Shown here in pieces: positions 1 to 9,001 of a stretch of 64,000 bases of DNA. Positions within the stretch are counted from its first letter, which is position 1, and each line of letters begins with the position of its first letter. Source of the stretch: Eubacteriaceae bacterium ES3 (GTDB lineage: Bacteria; Bacillota; Clostridia; Eubacteriales; Eubacteriaceae). A program made the translations under genes and the position numbers. Where the stretch lies: positions 3,218,680 through 3,282,679 of the forward strand of contig CP130741.1 of NCBI GenBank assembly GCA_030586155.1. The letters are read 5' to 3'. The notes beneath the pieces were generated by a model, which saw only the letters and a list, made by a program, of their open reading frames with translations, searched no databases and had not been told where the DNA came from.

Positions 1-2964
1 AATATCAGTCATTGGGTAAGGCATTAACATACTGGGAGAAATTTCCATCATGCCTGGTCCCAGCCTTAGAAGTTCTGCTCCATAAGCAATATTTTTTTCA
101 ATATGTTCTCGGTTTTCAAAAGGACCTCCCACTATAAGCGCTCCGAAAACCTGACTCACACCAGCTTCATAGCAGGCTTTAACAACGGTCTTAACCATCT
201 CCGGTGAGATATTTTTACGGTAGATCTTAAGCATCTCCTGATCGGCTGTTTCAATGCCAATCTGCAACCGGTTCATTCCGGCATCAACCAGCATTTGAAT
301 CAACTCCGGTCGTCTGCTCAAAGACACCACATCCCCTTCACAATAAAACTGGAACGGCCTGATTTCCTGTAGTTCCTTTGCTTTTTGACAAAATTCAGTA
401 AGCCACCTGGAGTTGGTCACAAGCGTATCGTCACAGAATTTAAAGTAATTGAGTTGGGGGTATTTTAAGAGGAAATGTTTCATCTCGGCAATGACACTGG
501 CAACACTTCGCTGTCGTATTGATCGTTCCATGCTCCCTTCATGACAAAAAACACATTGATAAGGGCAACCCCGGCTGGACATGATATAAAGGCTTGTAGT
601 ATCCACTGGTGAAAGACTTTTATCATAGTCCGGAAAAGGCAGTTCGTCAAGGTTCTCAATCACCTCCCCTTGACCGGTATCAACGACCTGATTATTCTCA
701 TCAAGAAAGAAAAGTCCCTGAATTCCCGCCAGATTACTTTGCTTGGACAAGCGCTCCAATAAAGCAAGAGCGGGCAGTTCGCCCTCGCCCCGGACAATCG
801 CACTTGCCCGGGATTCCCTCAGATACTTCTCATCAAGCGCCAGAGCCTCCGGACCGCCAATCATTATAGGGATATTTAATTCCCTGGCTATAAGCGCAGA
901 AAGCTTTTTCACCACATGTTTATTTTCAAAATCAATAGAAAAGCCAACCGCCAGGAGTTCATCACGGGCAAATGTTTTAATTCTTTTAAGAACCTCATCC
1001 GGACGACATTCGCAGACGGACGTATCATAGCCCTTTGAATCTAAATAGGCTCCCAGGCTGTAAGTACCTAAAAAGGCCCCATTTCTGGAAAAACCTGAGA
1101 TTTCCATCCCTATGGTTGTAACTTTAAATAAAATGACCCGTTTCTTCACTCCAGTATTCTCCTGTTTTGATTGCTGCCACTCACCAATATTTGACAGTGG
1201 TCCGAAAAAGACAACCATTCCTGTATCTTCGAGTTTTTTATAACTCTTAAGCATCTGCTCTTTTAAATCATCCTGATTTTCATACACTTTATGGTAGTGT
1301 TCAAAAAGTTTTCCTGCGATTTCTTCCATCGTCAATTTTCCTGACGCAAAAGACAGCAAATCAAACTCAAAAGGCGACAGAACCAGACCATTTAGTACTG
1401 GAATCTCATCAGTTAGACCTTTTGTCAGGGAAATCGGCGCAAGCCGCTGGGGAATAGCCTGCCAGATACTCTCTGCATTAAAATCTTCGATTAAACGATC
1501 ACCACGGGTTCGGGCCTTGTACTGGGCATTTAAAAACGGTCTGGCTGAATAGCCAAGTCCCATCCACATGCCGGTGAGCCCGTACCGTTCGCTAAGCTCG
1601 TAGGTTTTTAAAATACTCGCTTCCGAAACCTGATCATTGAGAACCATCTCTTTCATCAGCTTTGTGACCATATTGAAAAATTCATTTCGAGCGGCACAGA
1701 TTTCTTCAATCGTCAATGCCGGGGTTTCAATTACTGGAAAATCTCCTACCGAAGTCAAGGCTTTTTCATCTTTGACTACAATCCCAAATTTTTCAGGATT
1801 TTTCGACATGGCTGTTTCTGGAAACGGCATATAAAAAGTGCTGACCACTTCTACCATTCCCTGGCCAGCCTTAATCATTTCCCGCACCGTTTCAAACGTA
1901 TAATCGAGGGTTTCTCGGGTTTCAAGTGCCCCGCCAATAATTATATTTCCGACCAGCTGAGGCAAGCCTGCTGCTTTGGAAACTTCTATCACTTTAAACA
2001 GATCTTCCCGTTTGATTTTTTTATTATAAATATCTATGATGTGCTGATTACAGCTTTCAATCCCAATCTGCATTCGGACCAGACCGGCATCGACCATCAT
2101 TTTTACGATTTCCGGGTATTTCAGAACAATATTGACATGGGCATCAGCAAACCAGACAAAATCATACTCCTGACGCAGCTTTTTGATTTCTACACAAAAT
2201 TCTCTAACCCGCTCTTTATCCAAAGTAAAGGTATCATCGCCAAAGAAAATATATTTTACATTGGGGTTTTCTGAAAGCCGCGCTCTGATTTCTTTAATCA
2301 CATTGTTAATACTTCGACGACGGACGTTCTTGCTGTTTGCCCCTTCATAACAAAAAGAGCAGTGGAAAGGACATCCTCGTCCAGACATGACTGCCATATG
2401 ATTGATTCCCCGATGCTGGGGCGATTTAATTTTTCCGCTGATTATAGGTAGGGCATCTAAATCTTCGATAACCGGATAAATCCCGTTGTCGAAGTAGGTC
2501 CCATCTTCTTTTTTAAACGCACAAAGTCCTGGTATTTTTTCGAAGGCCTTTCGATTATTATTCTCGATGGCTACAATGGCATCATACAGGGAATACTCTC
2601 CTTCCCCACGCATAATGGCATCAGCCTGGCTGCTTAATAAAAAGTCTTGTGACAGACCCACCGTTTGGGGCCCGCCCACCAGAACCTTTGCTCCAAACCG
2701 GGATTTGATCAGACGCGAAAAACTTTCAACTGCTGACTGATTCTCGTAATCACAATAAAGCCCCACGACTGTATTCTCATCACAGTCTGACTGCTCAAGA
2801 AATTCCAGCCCTTTTAATAATTCTCCTGAAAACACCATTGTATCAATGCCTTTTGACTGCATCATTTCCGCTAACGACATATGGCCAATGGGCTCGATCT
2901 GGGTAATTGAATGGGTTCTTGTTCCACGGTGAATTAACATCAGTTTAAGGTTAATCGTTCTCAC
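1..2964 (-). CDS. Tandem B12-type radical SAM protein (two copies fused, 3' end cut by window edge)
   Basis: One uninterrupted frame from a GTG at 2964 runs off the left edge, giving at least 988 residues. It holds two similar halves. Half 1 has a cobalamin-binding-like Rossmann region (about 1-150) and a radical SAM core with CxxxCxxC at C198/C202/C205 (GCPFHCSFC). Half 2 repeats this from about residue 605, with C800/C804/C807 (GCPYQCVFC). Between them, about residues 518-588, lies a segment resembling a PqqD-like small winged helix (LSPFEFDLLSF, then LTMEEIAGKLFEHY). Family knowledge says such enzymes use SAM, a 4Fe-4S cluster and often methylcobalamin for methylation or rearrangement. The substrate is unknown. 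A SAM methyltransferase gene lies 99 bp upstream on the same strand. Two adjacent genes could be excluded because both halves share the frame with no stop between them. Confidence 0.85.
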   Translation of the reverse strand, partial: MRTINLKLMLIHRGTRTHSITQIEPIGHMSLAEMMQSKGIDTMVFSGELLKGLEFLEQSDCDENTVVGLYCDYENQSAVESFSRLIKSRFGAKVLVGGPQTVGLSQDFLLSSQADAIMRGEGEYSLYDAIVAIENNNRKAFEKIPGLCAFKKEDGTYFDNGIYPVIEDLDALPIISGKIKSPQHRGINHMAVMSGRGCPFHCSFCYEGANSKNVRRRSINNVIKEIRARLSENPNVKYIFFGDDTFTLDKERVREFCVEIKKLRQEYDFVWFADAHVNIVLKYPEIVKMMVDAGLVRMQIGIESCNQHIIDIYNKKIKREDLFKVIEVSKAAGLPQLVGNIIIGGALETRETLDYTFETVREMIKAGQGMVEVVSTFYMPFPETAMSKNPEKFGIVVKDEKALTSVGDFPVIETPALTIEEICAARNEFFNMVTKLMKEMVLNDQVSEASILKTYELSERYGLTGMWMGLGYSARPFLNAQYKARTRGDRLIEDFNAESIWQAIPQRLAPISLTKGLTDEIPVLNGLVLSPFEFDLLSFASGKLTMEEIAGKLFEHYHKVYENQDDLKEQMLKSYKKLEDTGMVVFFGPLSNIGEWQQSKQENTGVKKRVILFKVTTIGMEISGFSRNGAFLGTYSLGAYLDSKGYDTSVCECRPDEVLKRIKTFARDELLAVGFSIDFENKHVVKKLSALIARELNIPIMIGGPEALALDEKYLRESRASAIVRGEGELPALALLERLSKQSNLAGIQGLFFLDENNQVVDTGQGEVIENLDELPFPDYDKSLSPVDTTSLYIMSSRGCPYQCVFCHEGSMERSIRQRSVASVIAEMKHFLLKYPQLNYFKFCDDTLVTNSRWLTEFCQKAKELQEIRPFQFYCEGDVVSLSRRPELIQMLVDAGMNRLQIGIETADQEMLKIYRKNISPEMVKTVVKACYEAGVSQVFGALIVGGPFENREHIEKNIAYGAELLRLGPGMMEISPSMLMPYPMTDI

Positions 2965-3063
2965 ATCTACCTCCAGATTGCTGTTATGTTCAGTTTAAAA
3001 CTATTTTATGCTTTTTGGTCCTTTATGTCTATTAGTTTAACTATTCTTTATAATATTTTACAA

Positions 3064-3768
3064 TTATTTATGCGTTTTAATAATTAAAAAATCAGCGTGC
3101 TCCAGATAATCATTATACCTGGGATACATGGCCACGACTTCCTGATCGGGAAGCGGTTCCAGCAAACAATCAATCATCAAACCATTGGCGATTAAACTAT
3201 TAACAATTGATGCAAAGGTACGATGATATTTTATAACCCCTTCAGCATACCAGTTCACCCTAATTTTCCCTTCCTGAGAATAAGCTTGCACTTCATTATC
3301 CTGAGCCAGTAAATTACAGGTTTTAAAGGGATGATCCTGAGAAAAGACAAAAAATCCTCCCGGGTTCAGTAAATGATAAATATCTTCAAGCAGCAAATCA
3401 AAATCTTTGACAAAATGAACCGACTGTGAACTGATAACCAGATCAAAGCCACCGCTTAAAAGTGCCACATCTTCCATACAGATATTTCGATATTCTATTT
3501 TCTCAGAGGCATTTCTTCGTTTGGCCACTTCAAGCATTTTTTTTGAAATATCAATACCAGTTACCTGACTGGCACCCAACCGCACGCATTCAATGCAAGC
3601 TTCGCCAAATCCACACCCAAGATCCAGAACCCGTTTTCCTTTCAAATCCGGTACTTGAGAAAAAAGTGCCGGTTTTTCGATCAGGTTTTCAGCATGGGAA
3701 TGATCCCTGCTGTTTTTCACATAAGCTTCAAAAAACTTCTCGTTATCAAAAATATTCTGTTTGGACAT
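3064..3768 (-). CDS. Class I SAM-dependent methyltransferase
   Basis: The 234-residue protein has the classic SAM-binding glycine loop VLDLGCGFGEA near residue 45 followed by the acidic motif GIDIS after strand 2, and a later post-I block (FDLVISSQSVHFV). It is a soluble Rossmann-fold methyltransferase of the Methyltransf_11/25 type; the target (small molecule, lipid or RNA) cannot be told from sequence. Start is ATG at 3768 behind GGAGGG. It precedes the double radical SAM gene on the same strand with a 99-bp gap, so the two may be cotranscribed. Confidence 0.85.
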   Translation of the reverse strand: MSKQNIFDNEKFFEAYVKNSRDHSHAENLIEKPALFSQVPDLKGKRVLDLGCGFGEACIECVRLGASQVTGIDISKKMLEVAKRRNASEKIEYRNICMEDVALLSGGFDLVISSQSVHFVKDFDLLLEDIYHLLNPGGFFVFSQDHPFKTCNLLAQDNEVQAYSQEGKIRVNWYAEGVIKYHRTFASIVNSLIANGLMIDCLLEPLPDQEVVAMYPRYNDYLEHADFLIIKTHK

Positions 3769-3945
3769 AATAACCCTCCAAGCTAAAAATCCAATTTCTT
3801 GTCGTTATTTTACAATAAACAGGCATTTTAAACAAATCATTCCCAAATTTTATTATCAACTTTTTGAATTTGATACTTCCATTCTATCTTGCCATTATTT
3901 CTTTAATACAACAATCATATCCTGAAAATCCAGCACCAGTGACCT

Positions 3946-4353
3946 CTACAGACTCTTTTTAATAGTCAGAATATTCTGATTATTTTCATGCCGGTAAAAG
4001 AGCTCATCCATATTTTTTTTCACCAGAAAAACACCAAGCCCGCCAATATCCCGTTCTTCAGCCGCAAGACTGGTGTCCGGATCTTCATTTTCAAGGGGGT
4101 TATAGGGCCTTCCTGAGTCACTGAATCGAATCTCTGCAACTGGCGGGGTTCCTGTCACGTTAACAGAAATCGTAGCTTCACCGTCTTCTTCCTGATAGGC
4201 ATAGTTGGCAATATTAACAAAGATTTCTTCCGCCGCCAGATCAATATGAAACTGAGTTTTCATATCCGTACCTGCTGTTTCCAATTCTTCATCGATAAAC
4301 CCCAGCACCTCAGGTAAATTTTCAACGTTGGCTAAAACCGTTAATTCTTTCAC
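3946..4353 (-). CDS. RsbW/SpoIIAB-like anti-sigma ATPase
   Basis: This 135-residue protein is a stand-alone GHKL ATPase of the HATPase_c_2 type. The N-box appears as EEIFVNIANYAY, the G1 box as FSDSGRPYNP and the G2 region as GGLGVFLVKK. Such proteins bind sigma factors or STAS proteins and phosphorylate the STAS partner, while PP2C phosphatases reverse this. GTG start at 4353 sits behind GGAG. It is the last gene of a five-gene operon starting at 8862 and lies 1 bp after the upstream GNAT gene. No STAS gene and no sigma gene are nearby, so the target is unknown. Confidence 0.85.
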   Translation of the reverse strand: MKELTVLANVENLPEVLGFIDEELETAGTDMKTQFHIDLAAEEIFVNIANYAYQEEDGEATISVNVTGTPPVAEIRFSDSGRPYNPLENEDPDTSLAAEERDIGGLGVFLVKKNMDELFYRHENNQNILTIKKSL

Positions 4354-4354
4354 T

Positions 4355-4945
4355 TTAATCTCCTTTTCTGTTAGTCAATAAATCGACATAAACCCCCATC
4401 ACATCAATCCGTTTTACCAGATGAAAGTCATGACGTTCATAAAAATTCCAGTTATCCTGTACATTGCTGTTCTCCAGATAAATGGGACAATCATCAAATT
4501 TTTCTTCCGCATACTCAAGGAGGGCCGAGCCACCACCCTTTTTTATTGATGCAATCATAAAAAGATAATGATGTTCTCTGTCATCGTGGTAGCGCTCAGT
4601 CAACCAGGCTTCCTTAATCATTCGAACCAGACTTCGAAAACGGGTCTTTAGGCCAAAGATCAGCAATTCTTTTGCCATCCTGTTTTGAACTGCTTTTCTC
4701 AGAGAAAAGAATGGATCCCGCTGATGCATCCACAGGGACACCGCCACCATCTGACCCTGATCATAGGTCGCAATAATCCTTCCTGCCCGATTATAATATT
4801 GGAGCATAATTTTCAAATATCGATTTAACTCAAGAGTTTCCAGAAAAACTACCTTATATAAGGGATCATTTTTAAAGGCTTCAATTAAGATAGTATGCGC
4901 TTCCTGAATTTTTTTCCGGTCAAGCTTCTGTTCAGAAACATTCAT
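4355..4945 (-). CDS. GNAT-fold acetyltransferase-like protein
   Basis: The 196-residue protein has the layout of a GNAT acetyltransferase: an N-terminal helix pair, a central strand YLFMIASIKKGGGSALLEYAE that corresponds to the acetyl-CoA loop, and a C-terminal block in which YERHDFHLVKRI matches the usual Y-E-x-x-G-F motif 4. The acetyl-CoA pyrophosphate loop (normally Q/RxxGxG/A) is degenerate (KKGGGSA). The substrate is unknown. It overlaps the upstream gene by 4 bp (ATGA), so translation is coupled, and it lies inside the partner-switching operon. Confidence 0.75.
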   Translation of the reverse strand: MNVSEQKLDRKKIQEAHTILIEAFKNDPLYKVVFLETLELNRYLKIMLQYYNRAGRIIATYDQGQMVAVSLWMHQRDPFFSLRKAVQNRMAKELLIFGLKTRFRSLVRMIKEAWLTERYHDDREHHYLFMIASIKKGGGSALLEYAEEKFDDCPIYLENSNVQDNWNFYERHDFHLVKRIDVMGVYVDLLTNRKGD

Positions 4946-5499
4946 TGTGACAACTCCATAAAGGTTTTCGGGTCTACATCCATCAGAAAAATCCCCTCTT
5001 TATCCCATACCGGACTGCCACCCAGATTCTCTAAGATAATGAAGCCTTTTTCGGTGTAAGCATAGGCAAAAATTTTATCAATCCGGCATCCTACTTTTTC
5101 TTTCTGAATCAGATAAGCCCCAACGGCCTGAATCAATTGTTTTGCTATGCCTTTATTTCTAAACGGTTTACTAATATTCATATCCAGCAGTAAAATATAA
5201 TTGCTGTCATTCTTATATAATGGCTTTAAATCTGCCACTAACAGGTTATCATCAAATATCATTTGCTCATTGACCGCTTCATTATAAACAGATCCCTTTA
5301 CACTGTAAAAACAAATAAAACCCGCCAGCTCATTCTTATAAAATGCTGCTATGATTCCGTCTTTAAACTTTTCAAAACGACGATATGCAAGGCCATCCTC
5401 GGATATTACCTGATCACCATAGGTGATTTTGTCAAGTTCCAGAAGCTGCTGAAAAACATCCCGGGGCATGTCATGGCCATTTTTGAACAAAAAATCCAT
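4942..5499 (-). CDS. GNAT family acetyltransferase-like protein
   Basis: The 185-residue protein carries a clear GNAT motif A: LLLDMNISKPFRNKGIAKQL, in which RNKGIA is the acetyl-CoA-binding loop, at about residue 110-130. The C-terminal part (AYTEKGFIILENLGG) fits motif B. It starts with ATG behind GGGAG, 2 bp after the phosphatase gene, and overlaps the next GNAT gene by 4 bp. The operon position suggests that the two acetyltransferases are either outputs of, or modifiers within, the phosphatase/ATPase signalling module. That role is inference. Confidence 0.8.
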   Translation of the reverse strand: MDFLFKNGHDMPRDVFQQLLELDKITYGDQVISEDGLAYRRFEKFKDGIIAAFYKNELAGFICFYSVKGSVYNEAVNEQMIFDDNLLVADLKPLYKNDSNYILLLDMNISKPFRNKGIAKQLIQAVGAYLIQKEKVGCRIDKIFAYAYTEKGFIILENLGGSPVWDKEGIFLMDVDPKTFMELSQ

Positions 5500-5501
5500 A
5501 T

Positions 5502-7124
5502 CTACTCCCTGATCTCAAAACCGAGCATGGTGATATCATCAAATTGCGGTTCTTCTCCTGTGAATTCATCGAGATCCGTCAAAACATTGCTGCAAAGTTT
5601 TTTAATTTCACGTTGCTTCTGTCTCTCAATCAGCTGATAAAGCCGCTCTTCTCCATATAGTTCTTTTTTGGTGTTATTAGCCTCAGTTACCCCATCCGTA
5701 TAAAGATAAATAATATCTCCAACCTCTATGGTATCTTCATTCATTTTATACTTAGCCGTTTCCAGGCCGGCACAGACAAAGCCTTTTTTGCCTTTCAATA
5801 GTTCCACACTGCCATCCTTTTTCCAGACGATAGTTGGGTTATGGCCGGCATCACACCACTCAATTCGGCCGGTTTTAATTTCAATTACACCAATAAAGAG
5901 GGTTACAAACATCCCCTGCTCATTATTTCGACACAAATTTTTATTGGCCTGAGTCATCACCTCATCAACAGGTAATCGTCTTAAGACCAGATCTTTGACT
6001 GTAGCCTTGGTCATAGCCATAAACAGGGCTGCTGGCACCCCTTTGCCGGATACATCTCCGATGACAACACAAAAATGTTCCTCGTCGACAAAGAAGAAGT
6101 CGTAAAAATCCCCGCCAACTTCCTTAGCGGCCTTCATCGAAGCATAAACACCAATATCCGATCGACCGGGAAATTCAAATTCCTGAGGCAACATCCCTTC
6201 CTGAATCAAAGTAGCAATCCTTAACTCAGTCTCTATTCGCTCCCGCTCCGAGGTGACATTGGTCAGTTCTTTAATGTATCGAATAATATCACTGGTCATC
6301 TGATTAAAGGCCTGAGCCAGAATTTCAATTTCATCACCTGTATTGATTTTCAAATCCAATGCGACAATCTGTCCCAGTTGTTCATCGACATTAGTATTAA
6401 CAAAGTCAGTCGCCCCATCAACAATAACCTGCAGAGGGTTGATCAGTTCTTTTCTGAGGAAATACAGATAGATGGTAATAAACAAGGCAAAAATTAATAG
6501 GGCAATCGTTGAAACCAGCATAATATACTGCTGCAGGGTATCATTAATCACATTCATTGACATATCCGCCCCAACTACCAGAATAGGATTTCCAGCTTCA
6601 TCGCGGATTACATCAAAAGCCGTAATCAAATAACCAAAGGCGCTATCACTGGTGATGTAAATTTTGGGTTGTTCCGGATTTGTAAAAAGCAGCATAGCTG
6701 AATCCAGGTCCTCTTGAGGGTAGTATTCTGTCCCCAGTACATCACCTAAAACAAAATGCCCCACCTGACCTTCCTGTGTCCCCTGGGCAAAAACTTTTAA
6801 GCCTTCTTCGGTCGGAACATAGCTGTAAAGGTATTCCAGATGATTTTCTTCCTGAATAATCTTGAATTCTTCAATCATCTGGTCATAGTCTTCATCTGTT
6901 TCCATGGTTTCAAAATAGGTATCCACCTTGTCAGCCGGAACCATGGATGCTGCCGTATAAACCAGAGAGGTAATATTTTCCTCATAGCGCTTAAACATTG
7001 CATCTCGATAACTATAATAAGATACAATAATAATGGTCACACAAAGAATGACAGCCAGTAGCATACTGGCGGTAGAGAATTTTGTTTTTAGACTTATTTT
7101 TCGAATTTTAAAAGAATTTTTCAT
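5502..7124 (-). CDS. Membrane sensor SpoIIE/RsbU-type PP2C phosphatase
   Basis: The 540-residue protein has a first membrane segment near residues 17-37, an extracytoplasmic Cache-like sensor to about 198, a second membrane segment near 200-222, a HAMP region, a coiled coil, and a C-terminal PP2C domain from about 305. Metal-binding motifs are intact: EVGGDFYDFF, GDVSGKGVPAALFM, and LYTDGVTEA. Members of this family dephosphorylate STAS anti-anti-sigma factors and so release partner ATPases. Start ATG follows AAGGTGG, 10 bp after the MATE-ATPase gene. The signal perceived is unknown, and no STAS substrate is encoded in the operon. Confidence 0.92.
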   Translation of the reverse strand: MKNSFKIRKISLKTKFSTASMLLAVILCVTIIIVSYYSYRDAMFKRYEENITSLVYTAASMVPADKVDTYFETMETDEDYDQMIEEFKIIQEENHLEYLYSYVPTEEGLKVFAQGTQEGQVGHFVLGDVLGTEYYPQEDLDSAMLLFTNPEQPKIYITSDSAFGYLITAFDVIRDEAGNPILVVGADMSMNVINDTLQQYIMLVSTIALLIFALFITIYLYFLRKELINPLQVIVDGATDFVNTNVDEQLGQIVALDLKINTGDEIEILAQAFNQMTSDIIRYIKELTNVTSERERIETELRIATLIQEGMLPQEFEFPGRSDIGVYASMKAAKEVGGDFYDFFFVDEEHFCVVIGDVSGKGVPAALFMAMTKATVKDLVLRRLPVDEVMTQANKNLCRNNEQGMFVTLFIGVIEIKTGRIEWCDAGHNPTIVWKKDGSVELLKGKKGFVCAGLETAKYKMNEDTIEVGDIIYLYTDGVTEANNTKKELYGEERLYQLIERQKQREIKKLCSNVLTDLDEFTGEEPQFDDITMLGFEIRE

Positions 7125-7134
7125 TTTACCACCT

Positions 7135-8862
7135 TCACAGAATAATTAAGAGATTATTAAAGACCAGCGTTCGATTATAGGCAAAATCCTTGGCTTTCTT
7201 ACGAATGATAGAAACCCCAAGATAATCCATGGCTTCGTCGGGTTGGTCAAGCGCTTCAAAGGGATTGTAGGTCATACTGTCGTCCCGCAGTCTGATGTAT
7301 ATATCTTCTTCAAAAAGCGCTATTTTTATACTGATATAATGTTCTTTGCCGTCAGCAAAGCCGAACTGTATTATATTCGCTGATAATTCTTCAATTGTCA
7401 GATTAATATAATAAGCCGTTTTCATATCAATTTCATGTCGATCGCAAAATTCCCCTATTTCATCTGCCATCTTAGGAAGCTTCGACAAGTCTTTTGAGAG
7501 CTGTGTTTCATAGATATTCTCTAATTCCACCACCGGCTTTTCATAAAGCAGGAGACTGTCAAAATGATGTTTATTTTTTAGTCTGATAGCCGTGAATAAA
7601 AGGATTAACGAGGTCAGTGTTTCTGCCGCCACCATGGCCATAGCTGTTCCTGTTACACCAAAAACCGGGATAAAAATCAGTGAAAAAACAACTGGTAACA
7701 AAAGCCCCCGGAATAAAAAAAGTACCGAAGCCAGGCGGTTTCTTTTAATCGTCTGATAGAAGGCAGCCATGACGCAGTTAAGGCTGGCCTGAATAACAGA
7801 GAGTGACGAAATCCTGATGGTTGTGATCACCAGATCTAAATCTGCTTCCACTCCAAACAAATGGCCGATGGGGCCTGCCAGGAAAAAAAGTCCCAAACCA
7901 CAGAATAGACTGAGGGCTAAAGTTGTTTTAATCGCCAACTGCATGGTTTCATTAACACCTTGGCTGTCCTTCTCGCCGACAAAAGTTCCGATTAAAGGGG
8001 CCAGCGCTAATGACACCCCGTCAAAAACTGCATAGGCAAACAGTGAGACATTAAACAGAATAGAATAAATCGCCAGCCCGGCCGCTCCCGCCTGATTACT
8101 CAAGAGCTGGTTGATAACTACCAGTAAAAGTCCCTGATAAACATAAACAGAAGCCACCCCAAAACCGTTTTTAAATAAGTTAATGGCATCCTGAACTTGT
8201 ACCAAGAAACGACTAAACTTTAACCGACAGTTCTTTTTGATAAAATGAGCCCCATAAACTAAAATTGCACTAACCTGCCCAATCACCATGGCATAAGCTG
8301 CTCCGGCAAGACCCCACTCTAAAAAAATCACAAATATAATATCCAGAAGTAGATTGACAATCACGGAAATGGTGATGCCAATGGTGGAAAGTAAGGGATC
8401 AGCGTCGCTTCGTATTAACAATGATAATACCGGTGCCATAATAAAGACCGGCGCCGCAACAAAAACCGGATCTAAATAGTTACTCGCCCCATCTACGCCA
8501 GCGCCTCCCATCAGGGTAATCAGAGGGTCACTAAAAAGAAACCCCAGTATCGCCAGCAATATCCCTGAAACCAGAGTAAATCCCAAGGTCTGGAAAAACC
8601 AGTACTTAATCTGCTCCTCGTCATTATTGCCAATTGCTTCGGAGACGGCTAGAGATCCACCGATGCCAAAAGCGAACGCAAGCAGATTATAGATCATATA
8701 AACAGGCATGGCCACAGCCAGGGCCGAAAGGCCGGTCTCTCCCAGAACATTTCCCAGAATCACCGCATCTACAAAGGTTCCCAAAACCACACCCACTGAT
8801 GATAATATAGAATTAAAAGCAAATACCCTAAAGGCTTTACTCACAAAATGCTGATTATTCAT
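7135..8862 (-). CDS. MATE-family transporter fused to C-terminal RsbW-like ATPase domain
   Basis: The 575-residue protein has about twelve membrane helices over residues 1-430, arranged as in MATE/NorM exporters (early block FVDAVILGNVLGETGLSAL). After a short linker, residues about 445-575 form a GHKL ATPase like the anti-sigma factor RsbW: N-box IEELSANIIQFGF and G1-like DDSMTYNP. The G1 glycine is replaced by serine and the G2 loop reads YLGVSII, so ATP use may be weakened. It opens the operon that goes on to phosphatase, two GNATs and a free ATPase. The fusion suggests that transport, or a substrate of it, is tied to partner switching; this is inference. Confidence 0.9.
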   Translation of the reverse strand: MNNQHFVSKAFRVFAFNSILSSVGVVLGTFVDAVILGNVLGETGLSALAVAMPVYMIYNLLAFAFGIGGSLAVSEAIGNNDEEQIKYWFFQTLGFTLVSGILLAILGFLFSDPLITLMGGAGVDGASNYLDPVFVAAPVFIMAPVLSLLIRSDADPLLSTIGITISVIVNLLLDIIFVIFLEWGLAGAAYAMVIGQVSAILVYGAHFIKKNCRLKFSRFLVQVQDAINLFKNGFGVASVYVYQGLLLVVINQLLSNQAGAAGLAIYSILFNVSLFAYAVFDGVSLALAPLIGTFVGEKDSQGVNETMQLAIKTTLALSLFCGLGLFFLAGPIGHLFGVEADLDLVITTIRISSLSVIQASLNCVMAAFYQTIKRNRLASVLFLFRGLLLPVVFSLIFIPVFGVTGTAMAMVAAETLTSLILLFTAIRLKNKHHFDSLLLYEKPVVELENIYETQLSKDLSKLPKMADEIGEFCDRHEIDMKTAYYINLTIEELSANIIQFGFADGKEHYISIKIALFEEDIYIRLRDDSMTYNPFEALDQPDEAMDYLGVSIIRKKAKDFAYNRTLVFNNLLIIL

Positions 8863-9001
8863 GATCTGTCCTTCATTTTTTATTTGTTGTGTTATAATTC
8901 AACTTCTTTGCACTTTCAGTATATCATAATTTTTTATGGCCTTCGTGTATTTATTCGTAAACATGAAAGATAATTTATATGGGCACATCCTCGACACTTA
9001 T

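Noticed and set aside
609-1030. Open frames on the plus strand opposite the left-hand gene
   Set aside because: They lie antisense to a long continuous radical SAM frame, have no ribosome site and no recognisable pattern; they are shadows of the real gene.
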